This document shows, piece by piece, positions 45,913-57,290 of a DNA stretch of 64,000 nucleotides; position 1 is the first letter of the stretch; the number at the start of each line of letters is the position of its first letter. Under the pieces are notes generated by a model. The model worked only from the letters and a program-made list of their open reading frames with translations. It did not search any database and was not told the origin of the DNA. The position numbers were made by a program, and so were the translations under genes. The DNA is from Eucalyptus grandis (lineage: Eukaryota; Streptophyta; Magnoliopsida; Myrtales; Myrtaceae). The DNA lies in assembly GCF_016545825.1 (NCBI RefSeq), contig NC_052612.1:40407738-40471737 (forward strand), in the 5' to 3' direction.

Positions 45913-47492
45913 AGTATTAGCTTATGGATCAAAAATTATCTTTGGCTTTCTCACATGTGTAGACCTCCTCAAGACAGGTACTTCAGGGTTGTTAGTCTGC
46001 TCCGAATCATTGCGTTCCTCTTGAACTACCTCTTCACTGATAATAGGCTCATCTTGAACCTCTCTTTCAAGTGCACTTTGATCTACTTGAAACATCTTCA
46101 CGGGCATTGTGTCTAATTCAACATACTCTGGTTCTACTACCTTCTCATGCTCTGTTTGACGATCTTTGTATATCTTTTCTTCATGGAATACCACATTACG
46201 ACTGTGGATGATTTTGTTATTTTCATAATTCCAAAGCCTATAGCCATACTCGTAATCACCGTATCTGATAAAAACGCACTTCTGGGACTTAGCATCAAGC
46301 TTTTTTCTATCCTCCCTGTCAATCAAAGCATATGCAACACAACCAAATACTTTTAGATGTGAATAATTAATCTTTTTACCTGACCACCGTTCTTGTGGTA
46401 TTTCTCCATCCAACGCACTAGATGGACTTCTGTTAATAAGATAAACAGCTGCATCAACTGTGGCGGCCCATAAGTGTAGCGGGAGACCCGCGTGTAGCCT
46501 CATGCATCTCGCACATTCTAGAATAGTCCTGTTCATCCTTTCAGCTACACTGTTCTCTTGAGGAGTTCTAGGAACGATCTTTAACCCGTGTATGCCCTCT
46601 CGACTCAAATATTCTGCAAATTTCTTACTCGTGTATTCACCACCATTATCAGATTTCAGAGTTTTAATCTGATAACCTGTCTCTTTTTCTACCATAGTCT
46701 TCCACATCCTGAACATCCCAAATACTTCTGACTTTTCTCTAAGAGCATAGACCCAAGTCTTCCTTGTTGCATCATCAATGAATGTGACAAAATATCTCTT
46801 ACCACCATAAGAGAGTTCCCGAGCAGTCCCCATACATCGGCATGAACCAACTCTAGCTTCGCCCTTTATTTTGTCGCACATTCAATTGAAAACTAACAGC
46901 CTTCTGTTTTCCATAAATACAATTCTCACAAAAATCTAACTCAACTTTTTGTAAACCCGGAAGTAATTTCCTCGAGTGTAATTGCATTACACATTTTTCA
47001 CCAAGATGTCCCAAATGATAATGCCAAAGAGTAGACAAATTACCTGTAGCTATTGTAGTTGCAACCATATCACTAATATTGTCTCATTGGAGAAGGTAAA
47101 GTGTACATGTACGCTTTCCCTTTGCTACTACTCTTACCCCTGAGGTTATCTTCCACTCTCCACATCCAAAGGTTATTACCAAACCTTCCTGGTCAAGTTT
47201 ACTAGTTGAAATCAGATTTTTCTTTAATTTCAGAATATGCCTAGTTTCACGCAAAACTAGACGTCCTCCACCCGAGATGTTCACGAGTCCACAGTTCCTT
47301 TCCCAACAATTGGACACATGTGGCCGTTTCCCACAACCACTTGTCCAAAATCTCCACGGCATAATCATCAAATATGTCTCTTTGAGAGGTGCAATGAAAA
47401 GAAGCACCAGAATCAATAAACCATTTATTTGTCGTCAAGTCAAACCCTGTAGACAAACACAAGTTATCTAACAAAGATTCATCACTAACCAC
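45913..47492 (-). pseudogene. Copia-2 protease and integrase (5' half of pol)
   Basis: 45922-46881 is a 319-codon integrase block with TFIDDATRKTWVY, LKSDNGGEYTS and TPQENSVAERMNRT, so the catalytic acids are present. The usual QQNG/QLNG reads QENS. 46853-47068 is the pre-integrase module (WHYHLGHLGEKCV, CENCIYGKQ) and 47084-47492 the protease with FIDSGASFHCT. Frameshifts separate these blocks. The frame ends at the Sirevirus insertion point. Confidence 0.87.
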
Positions 47493-47501
47493 ATTAGCTC
47501 C

Positions 47502-48307
47502 TTAATTCTCATCTTGCTGCTTCTTTTTGTAGGCTTCACATTGAAACCTCCGGTGTCCGGTTTTGTGACAAAACCAACACTCATCTTTTGCAACCTGTCT
47601 CTTACCCCTTGATTGTGACCTGCCACGCCCGCTAAATTTTCCTCTACTTTTACTTCTTCCACGGTTCTCCACGGCGAGTACAGTTGAAGATGTAGATGCA
47701 GAAAAATTATCTCCACCTGAGACTTTCCTTCGCATCTCTTCATCCATGATACTACTCACAGCATCATCAAGAGTTAAATCATCCTTTATGGTGCTCGAAA
47801 TTTCCTGCACTACAGTATTGTAACTTTCTGGAAGAGAACATAAAAATAATAACATTTGAAGCTTCATATCTAAATTTATGCCTGTGGATTCCAATTGACC
47901 CGTGACCTGCGTAAAATTATTAATATGCTCTGCCACATAACCTCGATCGATAACTTCATATTAACCAGTTTCTTCAGCAAAAATACATGATTTGATGTGG
48001 ACGGCTTCTCATAAATATTCGTTAGAATATCCATGGCTTCTTTTGCAGTTTTTGCTTTCGCGATGTGGTACCCTGTCTTTTTCATCAACCCCAGATGAAT
48101 CACACCTAATGTCTTTCGATCAAGAATTTTCCATCCGACTTCTGCTGTCGGATCCACTTCCGCCATCTCAAGTTTCCAACCCTCAAGTGGTGCATATAGA
48201 TCTTTTTTATAAAGATAATCCTCTATTTGTAGTTTCCACCGTCCAAAATCCTCTCCATTGAACTTATCGACTTTGATTTTATTTTCTGCCATACTGTTTG
48301 CTTTCAA
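47502..48307 (-). pseudogene. Copia-2 gag
   Basis: The start is probably MAENKIKVDKFNG at 48292. 47876-48307 gives the N-terminal capsid region (FGRWKLQIEDYLYKKDL) and 47502-47936 continues in another frame (VAEHINNFTQ, LLFLCSLPESY) to a knuckle CWFCHKTGHRRFQC. One frameshift near 47945 separates them, so gag is only lightly damaged. Confidence 0.85.
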
Positions 48308-48367
48308 TCGAACGTCACCAAAAAACCCTCAATGTTCTCGATTAGCCAACTTAGGCTCGATACTAGT

Positions 48368-48798
48368 TGTTAGGAAATCGCATGTCAATTCCACAAAAAT
48401 AACATTTACAAACAATTCACCAAATAGAATATAGTAATAAAATAACAGAATTAGATGAACACGCCAGAAAATTTGTTATCAAAGTTCACCCAAACCTGGG
48501 CTACGTCTCCGCGCAGAGGCACTCTACGAATCCACTAGACTTCGAAAAAAGTTGGAATACAACGATAATCTTCTCTCAAGATTAGGGCACAAAGAGATTG
48601 AGAACCCCCATCAAGAAAAAAAAAAACTCACTTTTTTTCTTCTCTCTTTTTCTTGCCTCTCTATTTCCTTTTTTAACGTCTTGACGGCTAGGGTCTTGCC
48701 ATCGCTAATATAAAGGTATCACTTTTAACCTAAAAGCAAATCTGATAGAAAAGACAAAAAAAGCCCTTAAAAACAAATATTTAGCTTCATCTATCACA
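48368..48798 (-). repeat. Copia-2 5' LTR
   Basis: A 431-bp LTR, direct copy of 17117-17543 with many substitutions, clearly older than the Sirevirus insertion. A weak primer-site-like AGTATCGAGCC lies just inside on the minus strand. Confidence 0.88.
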
Positions 48799-48803
48799 AT
48801 TTT

Positions 48804-49331
48804 TTCATAGAATTGAACTTTCCTTTTTATATCATTCTTTTACTATTGATCATTACTCATTAGGAATTTTTTGTGTGTTCCTACTTTCCAATTTACTTTA
48901 ATCAAGAGGAGCATCTTGTTGAAAAGTACCATCCACGGGACTTCAACTAAAGTGCTAACCAATCATGAGTTGGTTTTAATAATCTCTCATTAATGTAGTT
49001 TCCAACGATGAATGTCCTCTTTCCTCCTCCCTCAACTAAACAACCTAGACGGCCTAGAATTGAATCCTAAATGTTTTCCCATATGGAAATATTATATGAA
49101 ATTTTAATTCACACTACCATTTTCACATGATTTGCCTGATAAATTTCAAACGTTATATTAATATTAGAATTTTAATATGGAATGTTAGCCAATGAACCCA
49201 AGCTAAATTGACCTCATAATACATATGGGCGTATATAAATTGTTTTTTCCCAACCTTCAAAGCCTGAATTTTCAAAAAATATTCTTTAAAAAGAAAAAGA
49301 TGATACATTTTTGCCGACACGCGGACCTCGG
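48804..49331. other. Displaced upstream flank of WAK-2
   Basis: Before Copia-2 inserted, this DNA adjoined 17112, so it was WAK-2 promoter-distal sequence. It is AT-rich with no supported gene. 48815-48905 resembles 1880-1957. Confidence 0.65.
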
Positions 49332-49362
49332 AGTGCCATAACTTGGCACAAAGGGACACTTA

Positions 49363-49914
49363 GGGCGCGCATGACAACCACTCTATTTCAGAAATAGTTT
49401 CTGAAAAGAAATAGATTTTTCTATTTCTATTTCTATTTCTAGAAGAGTTTTTAAGCAAAAATAACCGTTTGATAACGACACAAAATTTCTACTCTAAAAA
49501 TAGAAATTTGTTTGATGACAACACAAATTTTTTCATTTCGGACGGCAGCAGACCAACGAATAGTGGTGACGAACAGCAGCGGCCGACGATTGGCGATCGG
49601 CGACAGCGGTGGCGGCAGCGGCGACGGCGATGGCTAGCGAGCAACCGACGACCGACGGACGATGGTCGGCGGCAACGAATGAAGAACCGGTTTGACGATC
49701 GATGAGAAATTTTTTTATTTCTCATTTATGTTCCAGAAATAGAGAAGTAAAAATTTCTACTTGATTTCTATTCTAAACCTATTTCTGGAATAGAAATCTA
49801 TTCTAGGAATAGAAAAACGAAATAAGTTTATCAAACGGATTTTAATTCCATAAATAGATGCGGAACAGAAAAATTGTTTTACGGAACATAAATTCTGCTT
49901 TGTCATGCACCCCC
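49363..49914. mobile_element. MITE 1 in the foldback left arm
   Basis: 552 bp with terminal inverted repeats GGGCGCGCATGACAAC / GGGGGTGCATGACAAA and a TTA duplication (49360-49362 and 49915-49917). A TTA target and GGG-type ends suggest a PIF/Harbinger (Tourist-like) MITE. The centre is a GC-rich trinucleotide-like core. Its orientation is opposite to MITE 2. Confidence 0.82.
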
Positions 49915-49947
49915 TTAAGTGCCATAACTTATGAAAGTGACACTTAA

Positions 49948-50458
49948 AGGGGTGCATGACAACTGCTTTATTTTCGTTCTAGAAACAATTTTTCTATTTC
50001 AGACTTGTTTATGGAATAAAAATCCGTTTGATAAACGTATTCTCGCTTTTTTTTTTTCTGGAATAGATTTCTATTCCAGAAATATGTTTGGAATAGAAAT
50101 CAGAAGTAGAAATTTTATATTTCTCTATTTTTGGAACAAAAATGAGAAATAAAAATTTTCTCATCGTTCGTCAACCGATCCTTCATCTCGTTGCTGCCGA
50201 CCACCATCGTCGGTCACCAGCCGCCGCCACCGCCCCACCGCCCGCCGCCGGTCGCCACCGACCGTCGCCGTCCGTCACCACTATCCGCCGGTCCGCTGCC
50301 GTCCGAAAGGAAGAAATTTTGTGTTGTTATCAAACGAATTTCTATTTTTAGAGTAAAATTTTGTGTTGTTATCAAACGATTATTTTTGCTTAGAAACTCT
50401 TCTAGAAATAGAAATATAAAAATCTATTTCTTGAACAAAATGGTTGTCATGCGCTCCC
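49948..50458. mobile_element. MITE 2 in the foldback left arm
   Basis: 511 bp with ends GGGGTGCATGACAAC / GGGAGCGCATGACAAC and a TAA duplication (49945-49947 and 50459-50461). Same family as MITE 1, inverted relative to it (GCTGCCGTCCGAAA here against its reverse complement there). Confidence 0.8.
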
Positions 50459-50492
50459 TAAGTGCCAAAATCGGAGAGAAATGGATCACTTA

Positions 50493-51233
50493 GGGTTTGC
50501 ATGATAACATTTTTGTTTCTCCTAATTTCTGTTTTTTATTTCTTGGAACAAAAAAAGAATAGAAATCCGTTTGGTAACGCCAAGTTGTTTTTCTGTTCCC
50601 TGGAAGAGAAAGTTAGCCCGAGAATAAATTTGGAGCAGAAACGAGAAACAAAAAAAAATTACTTCTTGTTCTTAGGAACAATTTCTAGAAAATAAGCCAA
50701 TTTTCTTTTAATATTTCTTTTGTTCCTCTTTCTTGTTGCGGCCATCTCCAACTGCATGGAGCCACCACCGATCGCCGGCTGCCACCGTCGCCACCGCCGG
50801 CCATCATCGCCATTGCTGACCATCACCGCCAATGGCCACCGCCGTCAACCACCGCTCGCCAATCGCTGCCCGTTGCCAACCGTCGGCCACCACCGTCGCT
50901 GCACGACCACCGACCACCGACCATCACCACTACCACACAGCCCATCGGCCACCACCTCCCGCAGCCAACGGGCCGACGTTCATGCGGCAGCAGCGATCGG
51001 TTGTCGATGGTCGGCGATTCATGACCAAGAATAAAAAATGTATAAATACAAAAAGAAACCGTTTCGTACCAATTGCATTTTTATTCTTTTTCTATTTGCG
51101 GAGTAGAAATTTTGTATAATTACCAAACACCTTATTTTACTCAGAATTTGTTCCTCGGAATAGAAATAGAAAAGAACTATTTTTGAAAAAAAAAAAACTG
51201 TTCCCCAACTAAGAAACGTTGTCATGCGCAACC
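50493..51233. mobile_element. MITE 3 in the foldback left arm
   Basis: 741 bp with ends GGGTTTGCATGATAAC / GGTTGCGCATGACAAC and a TTA duplication (50490-50492 and 51234-51236). Longer and more diverged than MITEs 1 and 2, with a Pro/His-like CCACC-rich core. Confidence 0.8.
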
Positions 51234-52104
51234 TTAAGTGCCATTTCGGCCAAAATCCTGCTAAAACGCCGACATGTCAATTTTTTGGCGAAGTAAGTGC
51301 AAAACGGTGTCGTTTTGGTGCCGACGTAGTAAAAAATTGACACGTCAGCGTTTTAGCTGATTTTATTTAATATAAAAATTAATTTAATTTAATTTAAAAC
51401 TAAATTTATTTAAAACATTTAAAAATTGAAATTAAAATATTTAAAAAATGCAAAAAAATTCAAAAAAGCTAAAAAAATTAAAATATATAATAATTAAATT
51501 TAATCTGAAATTAAATTTACTTAAAACATTTTAAAATAAAATATTTAATATTAAAAAAATTTGAAGATTTAAAAAATTGAAAAAAAAAAAAAAAGAAGAG
51601 GCGGCGGGGAGGTGGCGGCGGTGGCTGAGGGCTAAGCCCTCAACTACCTCCCCTTTTTTATTTTTAAATTTTTTTTTTATTTTTTAAAAAATTAATATTA
51701 ATTTTTAAAAATGTTTTAAATAAATTTAATTTTAAATTTAATTTAATGAATTTTTTTACTAAAAAAATTAATTAGTTTTAATTTTAAATTTTTTAAAATT
51801 TTAAAATTTTAATTTATAAATGTATTAAATAAATTTATTTTTAAATTTAATTTAATTATTTTTTATATTATTTTTTTACCATGTTAGCCTCAAAACGACG
51901 TTGTTTTTTAATTTTTGACCACGTCGGTTGCAAAATGACGACGTTTTTGCACTCGCTTCACCGAAAAATTGACACGTCAGCGTTTTGGTCGGATTTTGGC
52001 CGGAGTGGCACTTAAGTGATCCATTTCTCTCTGATTTTGGCACTTAAATGTCACTTTCGTAAGTTATGGCACTTAAGTGCCCCTTTATGCCAAGTCATGG
52101 CACT

Positions 52105-52790
52105 TGAAGCGATTTTTGCTTATTTTTGCCATAAAAAATATTAGCGGGTGTAGTTACAAGGGGAAAAAAATCAGGGTACTTTTGTCATTGCCTTACATAA
52201 ATGGGATTTGCAAAACTTTATATAATAGTTCTTTAAAAAAATTCAAAGAAATAGCAATTAGAAAACATATTGTGCAATTCATTCGATCACCTCAAAACTA
52301 TCTTTACCTTTGTAAAAGAATAACAATGAAGATAAAGTTAATTACTATGGGTAAAACACGTATAAGATTGAGCCACATGGCATGTTCACATAATGGTTGC
52401 ATTAGCAGCCATCAAATATTAGCAAAACGCTATTTTTTTAATTTATTTATTTCTAATTCTTATGCATATTTTGAAAATAACCGTTTCAAAATGATTAATT
52501 ATGTAAATATAAATTTAATGTAGATTATTAGGTGATTTTGAAAGATTTTTAACAATATAGCAGTACCTATTATAACATGATACTTACCAGATATTTTTCC
52601 AAATATTTTCATTTGAAAATTGCACGGGAACAAGCATGTAATAAAGTAATAAGGGCATGTTATGTTAAATTGAATTATCAAACATAATTCCCATCACCTT
52701 TATAGTTTATGATGACAAGTCCGTTCGATTTATAGTTGATAAGGATAAAATTTGAATTAAGAATTACAATGAGCCTTTTAATGAACTTTT
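52105..52790. other. AT-rich spacer, no supported gene
   Basis: A 148-codon plus frame at 52077-52523 starts inside the foldback arm, is rich in Ile/Lys/Asn codons and has no recognisable domain. I take it as accidental. Confidence 0.6.
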
Positions 52791-53908
52791 GAAGGGTTCA
52801 CAGCATAATATGTCTCTTCTAGAAGTCTTGAAGAAATTCTCATAGTAAAGTACTCTTCACAAATACATGACATTAAAGTATCCATAAAAAATAATCCATC
52901 ATCGACAAAAATTTAATAGCACATATTTTATTAATAAATGAAAATTATTATATCAACAAAATAAAAATAATTTCTTCCTGGAGTTTCCAAAAAAAAAAAG
53001 TTATCCGAGAAAAATATGCGCCATATATTCAACATCAAGAAAAATGAGATAAATAAATATTATATTGGCATATAATCAACTTAGGAACTTCTAGGAATGC
53101 TAATTAAGACTTTAAGTTGTTAATTTTCAAAACGGGTGTTGCTTCCCAAGAAATATCCAATGAGTATGTGTCACTGTTATCAATGTGTTTGCCAGTATTC
53201 TTATTCTGAAAATAAATTAACGGAATCCTAGATATACATAATACTAAGGATTTTTTCCATGATACAAATTGAATTCTGCATATTTCAACAAAATGCTCAA
53301 CTATTCTCTTTGTGATGCATTTTCCTTGATGATCAACTCTTGCCAAAACAAAAAGGATGGACATCAAATGGTTACTAAAAATATAGGAAGGATTTCTGTA
53401 AAAGACAAAATCGAAATATACGGAATCACAAGATGATAGACATTATCTCTAGCTCTCTATAAATGGAGAGGAGCAAATAGAGGAGAGAAAAGAAACCGTT
53501 TTGAAGGTTCAACACGAGTAGCTTGCTTGACTTTTCTACACCAAGTCTATGGCACAAGAAGGGAATTTACTTTCGCTTTCAATTGGATCATCAATTGGAT
53601 CATCAATGGCTGTGCACAGCTAAAAAAGTACAGACATTTGTTAATGCATTAATAAAAACTACAAACTGCAAAAGAACTTTTGTCAATGTAATAGTGAAGA
53701 GCATAAAGCGACACAACTATCACCCAAGAAAAATCCCCCATAATGTGTCAAATCGTCTATTCGATGGCAAAGTGATGGGAGAGATGGTAGACCCAATGAC
53801 TGAAATAATATAAGTTAAGTTGATGTATGGATGCACTGGCTTAGTAATTGAAGTCACAAATCGATAGGAATGCGTTCTGAATTTTAAGCAAAACACAGAT
53901 AAATACAT

Positions 53909-54030
53909 CTTGCCAAGAGGATCCTCTGAAATGCATTTGCAATAGAAGGATCGATGCCAACCATATCAAACTCCATGTCTTCATGGCTGATTCTGGTGAC
54001 TTGGACTCTAAAGTTGTTGCGGAAATCATC
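53909..54030 (-). pseudogene. RPAC1-like exon remnant, copy 1 (RNA polymerase I/III subunit)
   Basis: In one minus frame the sequence reads [20 protein letters not shown] and then [20 protein letters not shown]. This matches the conserved N-terminal region of the AC40/RPAC1 subunit shared by RNA polymerases I and III. The expected splice donor after the last codons reads AAG-ATGTAT, so GT has become AT. Neighbouring exons are not recognisable. It is probably a gene fragment or dead copy. Confidence 0.65.
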
Positions 54031-56394
54031 AAAACTTTCTTACTTTATGCGGTCAATTTTTGTTGCTCAACTTTTCTCTAACAAGTTTGTTGACTGTGTT
54101 GACCGATAGCATTGCGATTTCGCAACAGCTGTTGTGCAGCTCGTGAAAATCGTTGGGTTGCTCGAGAGATTAAAGGCAAATGCACTTTTGTCAACATCAG
54201 ATAGGAGATGGCCCCAAAAAAGAGATTCCACCACGAACATGTCGCCAAAAATTTGGTTGCTCTGGGGAAAAGTGAAAGCTTTTCTTCTGTGGTAGCTGCA
54301 TTAGCATTGCTTTAGCTGAAGATGAAGTGTGAATGGAATCCTTTCTTCTTTACGTTCGCATTTTAATTCAATCTTTCCAAAACTGATTAATTTTGCAATT
54401 TTTTTTTCATTTTTACGAATTTTTCTTCTTCTTTTTTTCTTTTTATTTTATTTTTACTTTTTCTTTTCTTTTTTGTCCTGACATGTGGCCTATCTAGGCA
54501 ATGGCTAGCAAACTGCCACAAACTAGGGCCGGTGAGGCAGAAGAGGGGTGGTCGGTGAGGGAGGGCCAGCTGCCGGCCATTGTTGGGGACTAGCTGGAGG
54601 ACAAGAGAAAAAGAAAAAAAAAAAAAAAAAAGAAAATTTTCAAAAATTATATACATATATCAACAATTTCGGCCAAAATTAATCAAAATGACTAAATCAA
54701 CAAATCGTCAAAAAATTATGCCTCAATTTGCATATCATTTCAACAACAAAAAAATTGATAAACTTTTAAAAGGTTTAGGACTAAATTGATAAAATTGAAA
54801 TTTATGATTGAATTGATCGACTATATAATAGAATCTGTCTCGTAACTATTCTTATTGCAGAAAACCAGAGAAATGCCATATAAGGAAATTGTGAATGCTT
54901 CACGTGGTATTGCTTATTCCATGTGAGTTTAGCACATATATTCTTTCAACATTGTTGCTGCGAATTGAACTCTACATTCATTAGTTGATTCTTATCAAAA
55001 GGTATTGGGTGTGATTAATTTTTCCATAAATTTGCTCAGCAGCAAATATACATGTATAGAGCTATCTATTTGACTAGACTTTATATGCTAATTGCATTTA
55101 TGTAATATTCTCACTAGAGGTTAAAAGCATTGTCTGGATTTAAAAACCCAAAACGGAAAACCAATGTTCATGATTTTCATTCAGTCTGTGCCGAAACTTC
55201 TAGAGATCCTTTTTTTTTTTTTTTTCCTTCAAAACCTAAAAACAAGAAAGCGTTTCATATGTCGATTGTTTACTGAAAAGCATTGTAAAATTATGCACAT
55301 TGACCTTCGCATGTTTTTTAAAATGTCAGGGACCCAAAAAAAAAAAAAAGTACTAAAAATGAAAAACAAAAATTCATTTCAGACATATTTTAAATCCGCG
55401 TACTTCCTTGTTAAACGATTTTACTAGGGCAATGCACTTTCAATCTGTCATTTCAACACTTACCATCTACTCCTCAAAACCGATCGACATAAAATGAAGC
55501 TCACCAGCTGAAGGCAAAAGCCCGGAACCGGGAGACGATTCATCGACAGCAACGGAAGTTACAAGAACATTAAAAGGGAAGATGACGGGGAAGTTCAGGA
55601 ATTAGGGATCGAAATTGGTGACGAGCAAGGTTTCTAACTCTCCTCTGATTACAGGAAAAAAGGATGCATACCTCAATACAATCGTGACCATTTATTACGA
55701 AAAAATCCTACGTGATAATATTGATTATGCATAAGTTAGTGGATCTAACCATAAAATAATCCAAAAAGCACAAATACTAAAAATTTAGATAATTAAAACT
55801 GTACTCAACGCTTAAAAATAAAAATATAGAACTATAAAATGAATCTTGTTAATAAGTACTTTCAAGCCGACTATTATATATGAGAGAAAGACAATGACCG
55901 AGTTGAAAATGGGGACAAAGTTGGTGGTGATGATTGCGGCTGAAACGGCGACGGAGCAATGAAGGTGGTGATGGAGGAGTAGAGATCAGACTATGCGGTG
56001 ATAAATGGTGCCACGGTGGTAAAGTCACAACTCAACAACCCAAAAATGTAGCTAGCAATTAATGAAATTTGGCACTGAAATTTGCCGGTTGAGTTATTGT
56101 TTAGCACGCAAGTAATTCCCAAAATTCATTTTGGGCAAATTGTAAGCTGGAGCTGAGTCTTGTAAAATCTTACAGCTTTAAAATACTTTAAACTAATAAT
56201 CTCCCGTAACTTTGAAAATTCATTTTGGACAAATCGTAAATTGGAACTAAATCTTCTGAAATTCTACGGCTTTACAATACTCTGAACTAATAATCCCCGT
56301 AACTTCTCAACTTAACAACTCCTAAATTGGACCCACCAGTTTAGAATTTCCAAGGCTCCAGAATTAGAACTCGATTTCAAAAATTTATCCTATT

Positions 56395-57290
56395 AGATGA
56401 ATGGAGGGCGTGAACGTTCACCAAGCAAAGACTTGGCGAGCCCTCCGTGGCGTGTAGCACAAAAGCCCTCTTCCCCCTTTTCCCTTTCTTGTCATTTCTC
56501 CTTCTTCTTCTTTTTTTTTTTTTTCTTCTTCCTTTCCTTTGATTTCCCTATCTCCCTTTCACGCGTGCCTCCCCTTTTTATCTGAGGTGGGACGTCCACT
56601 TTCTCCTTTTGCTTTTTTTTTTTTTTTTGGTCGGTACTTTCTCCTTTTGTTGACTAGTTAAACTTTCTATTGTTTTTTGTTAATTTTACCCACACTTCGA
56701 CCCGGTCAATATTATAATATCTACTGTAACTGTGGAAAAAATAAATCCTGTCTTCCCTGCCCTATTTGAGATAGTTTTACTTATTTATCGAGAGATAGAA
56801 CTGATCAACACCACACGCACATATGCGCACTGCACTGTGCTTGCGGGCATTCTCGCCGAGTTCTTTTCTCGTTCATCTGCTCGGCGAAGGTTGGAATCGC
56901 ACGCTCAATTGCATAGATGCCTTCTCCTTTCCCAGATGAAAAGGAATCCACTGTCAAGTCATCAGTCATTTCGGAAACTCCAAAGTCACGATTCATTCGT
57001 GTATTCTAGTAGCGGATCTTCCTAACTCCCATGTTTCTCAGGGGCGACCCTCGCTGCATTGCTTCGGTCACCGCTTTCTCTCGTCCCGCCCGTGGTTTTC
57101 GTTTCGTCTCTTTGCTCTTGTTCAGATCGTGGGTGAGGAAACACCAAAATGGCCGGGCTTTTTCTTTCTTATCTGATGAGCCCAAACGAATTGAAGCTTC
57201 AGCCTCACGGGTCAGTTTAGCTAATGGGCTATTGGACCCAATTAGAATTCAACGGCCAAATGGGCTTCGGGACAGAAGGCCGGACTGGGT
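56395..57290. other. CpG-rich block, copy 1
   Basis: A GC- and CpG-richer island in AT-rich surroundings, with polypyrimidine runs and short frames on both strands, none with a known domain. It resembles a plant promoter or 5' UTR. Well conserved in copy 2 (61305-62190). Confidence 0.45.

Larger units (their letters stand above)
17117..48798 (-). mobile_element. Copia-2: Tork/TNT1-like copia element split by a nested Sirevirus complex
   Basis: Terminal LTRs of about 430 bp (17117-17543 and 48368-48798) are direct repeats flanked by ATTTT. Gag, protease and integrase lie at 45913-48307 and RT plus RNase H at 17651-19234, all minus strand. The break falls in the linker between integrase and RT. 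Removing 19240-45912 rejoins the linker frame (ANTV..LSHILYTDSGE). Without the nested DNA the element is about 5.0 kb, a normal copia length. Frameshifts and stops in gag and pol make it non-autonomous even when rejoined. Confidence 0.92.
49332..52104. mobile_element. Foldback (long inverted repeat) element with three nested MITEs
   Basis: With three insertions set aside, the left arm (49332-51350) is the inverse of the right arm (about 51890-52104). Both are built from roughly 30-bp units beginning AGTGCCA and then share GTCAATTTTT and CGTTTTGG-like phrases. The AT-rich centre (51355-51890) is also largely self-complementary around a GGGCTAAGCCC palindrome near 51633. No coding region is seen. 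The outer ends are approximate and I found no convincing target duplication. Confidence 0.8.

Noticed and set aside
52077..52523. 148-codon plus frame
   Set aside because: Starts inside a foldback arm, AT-driven composition, no recognisable motif.
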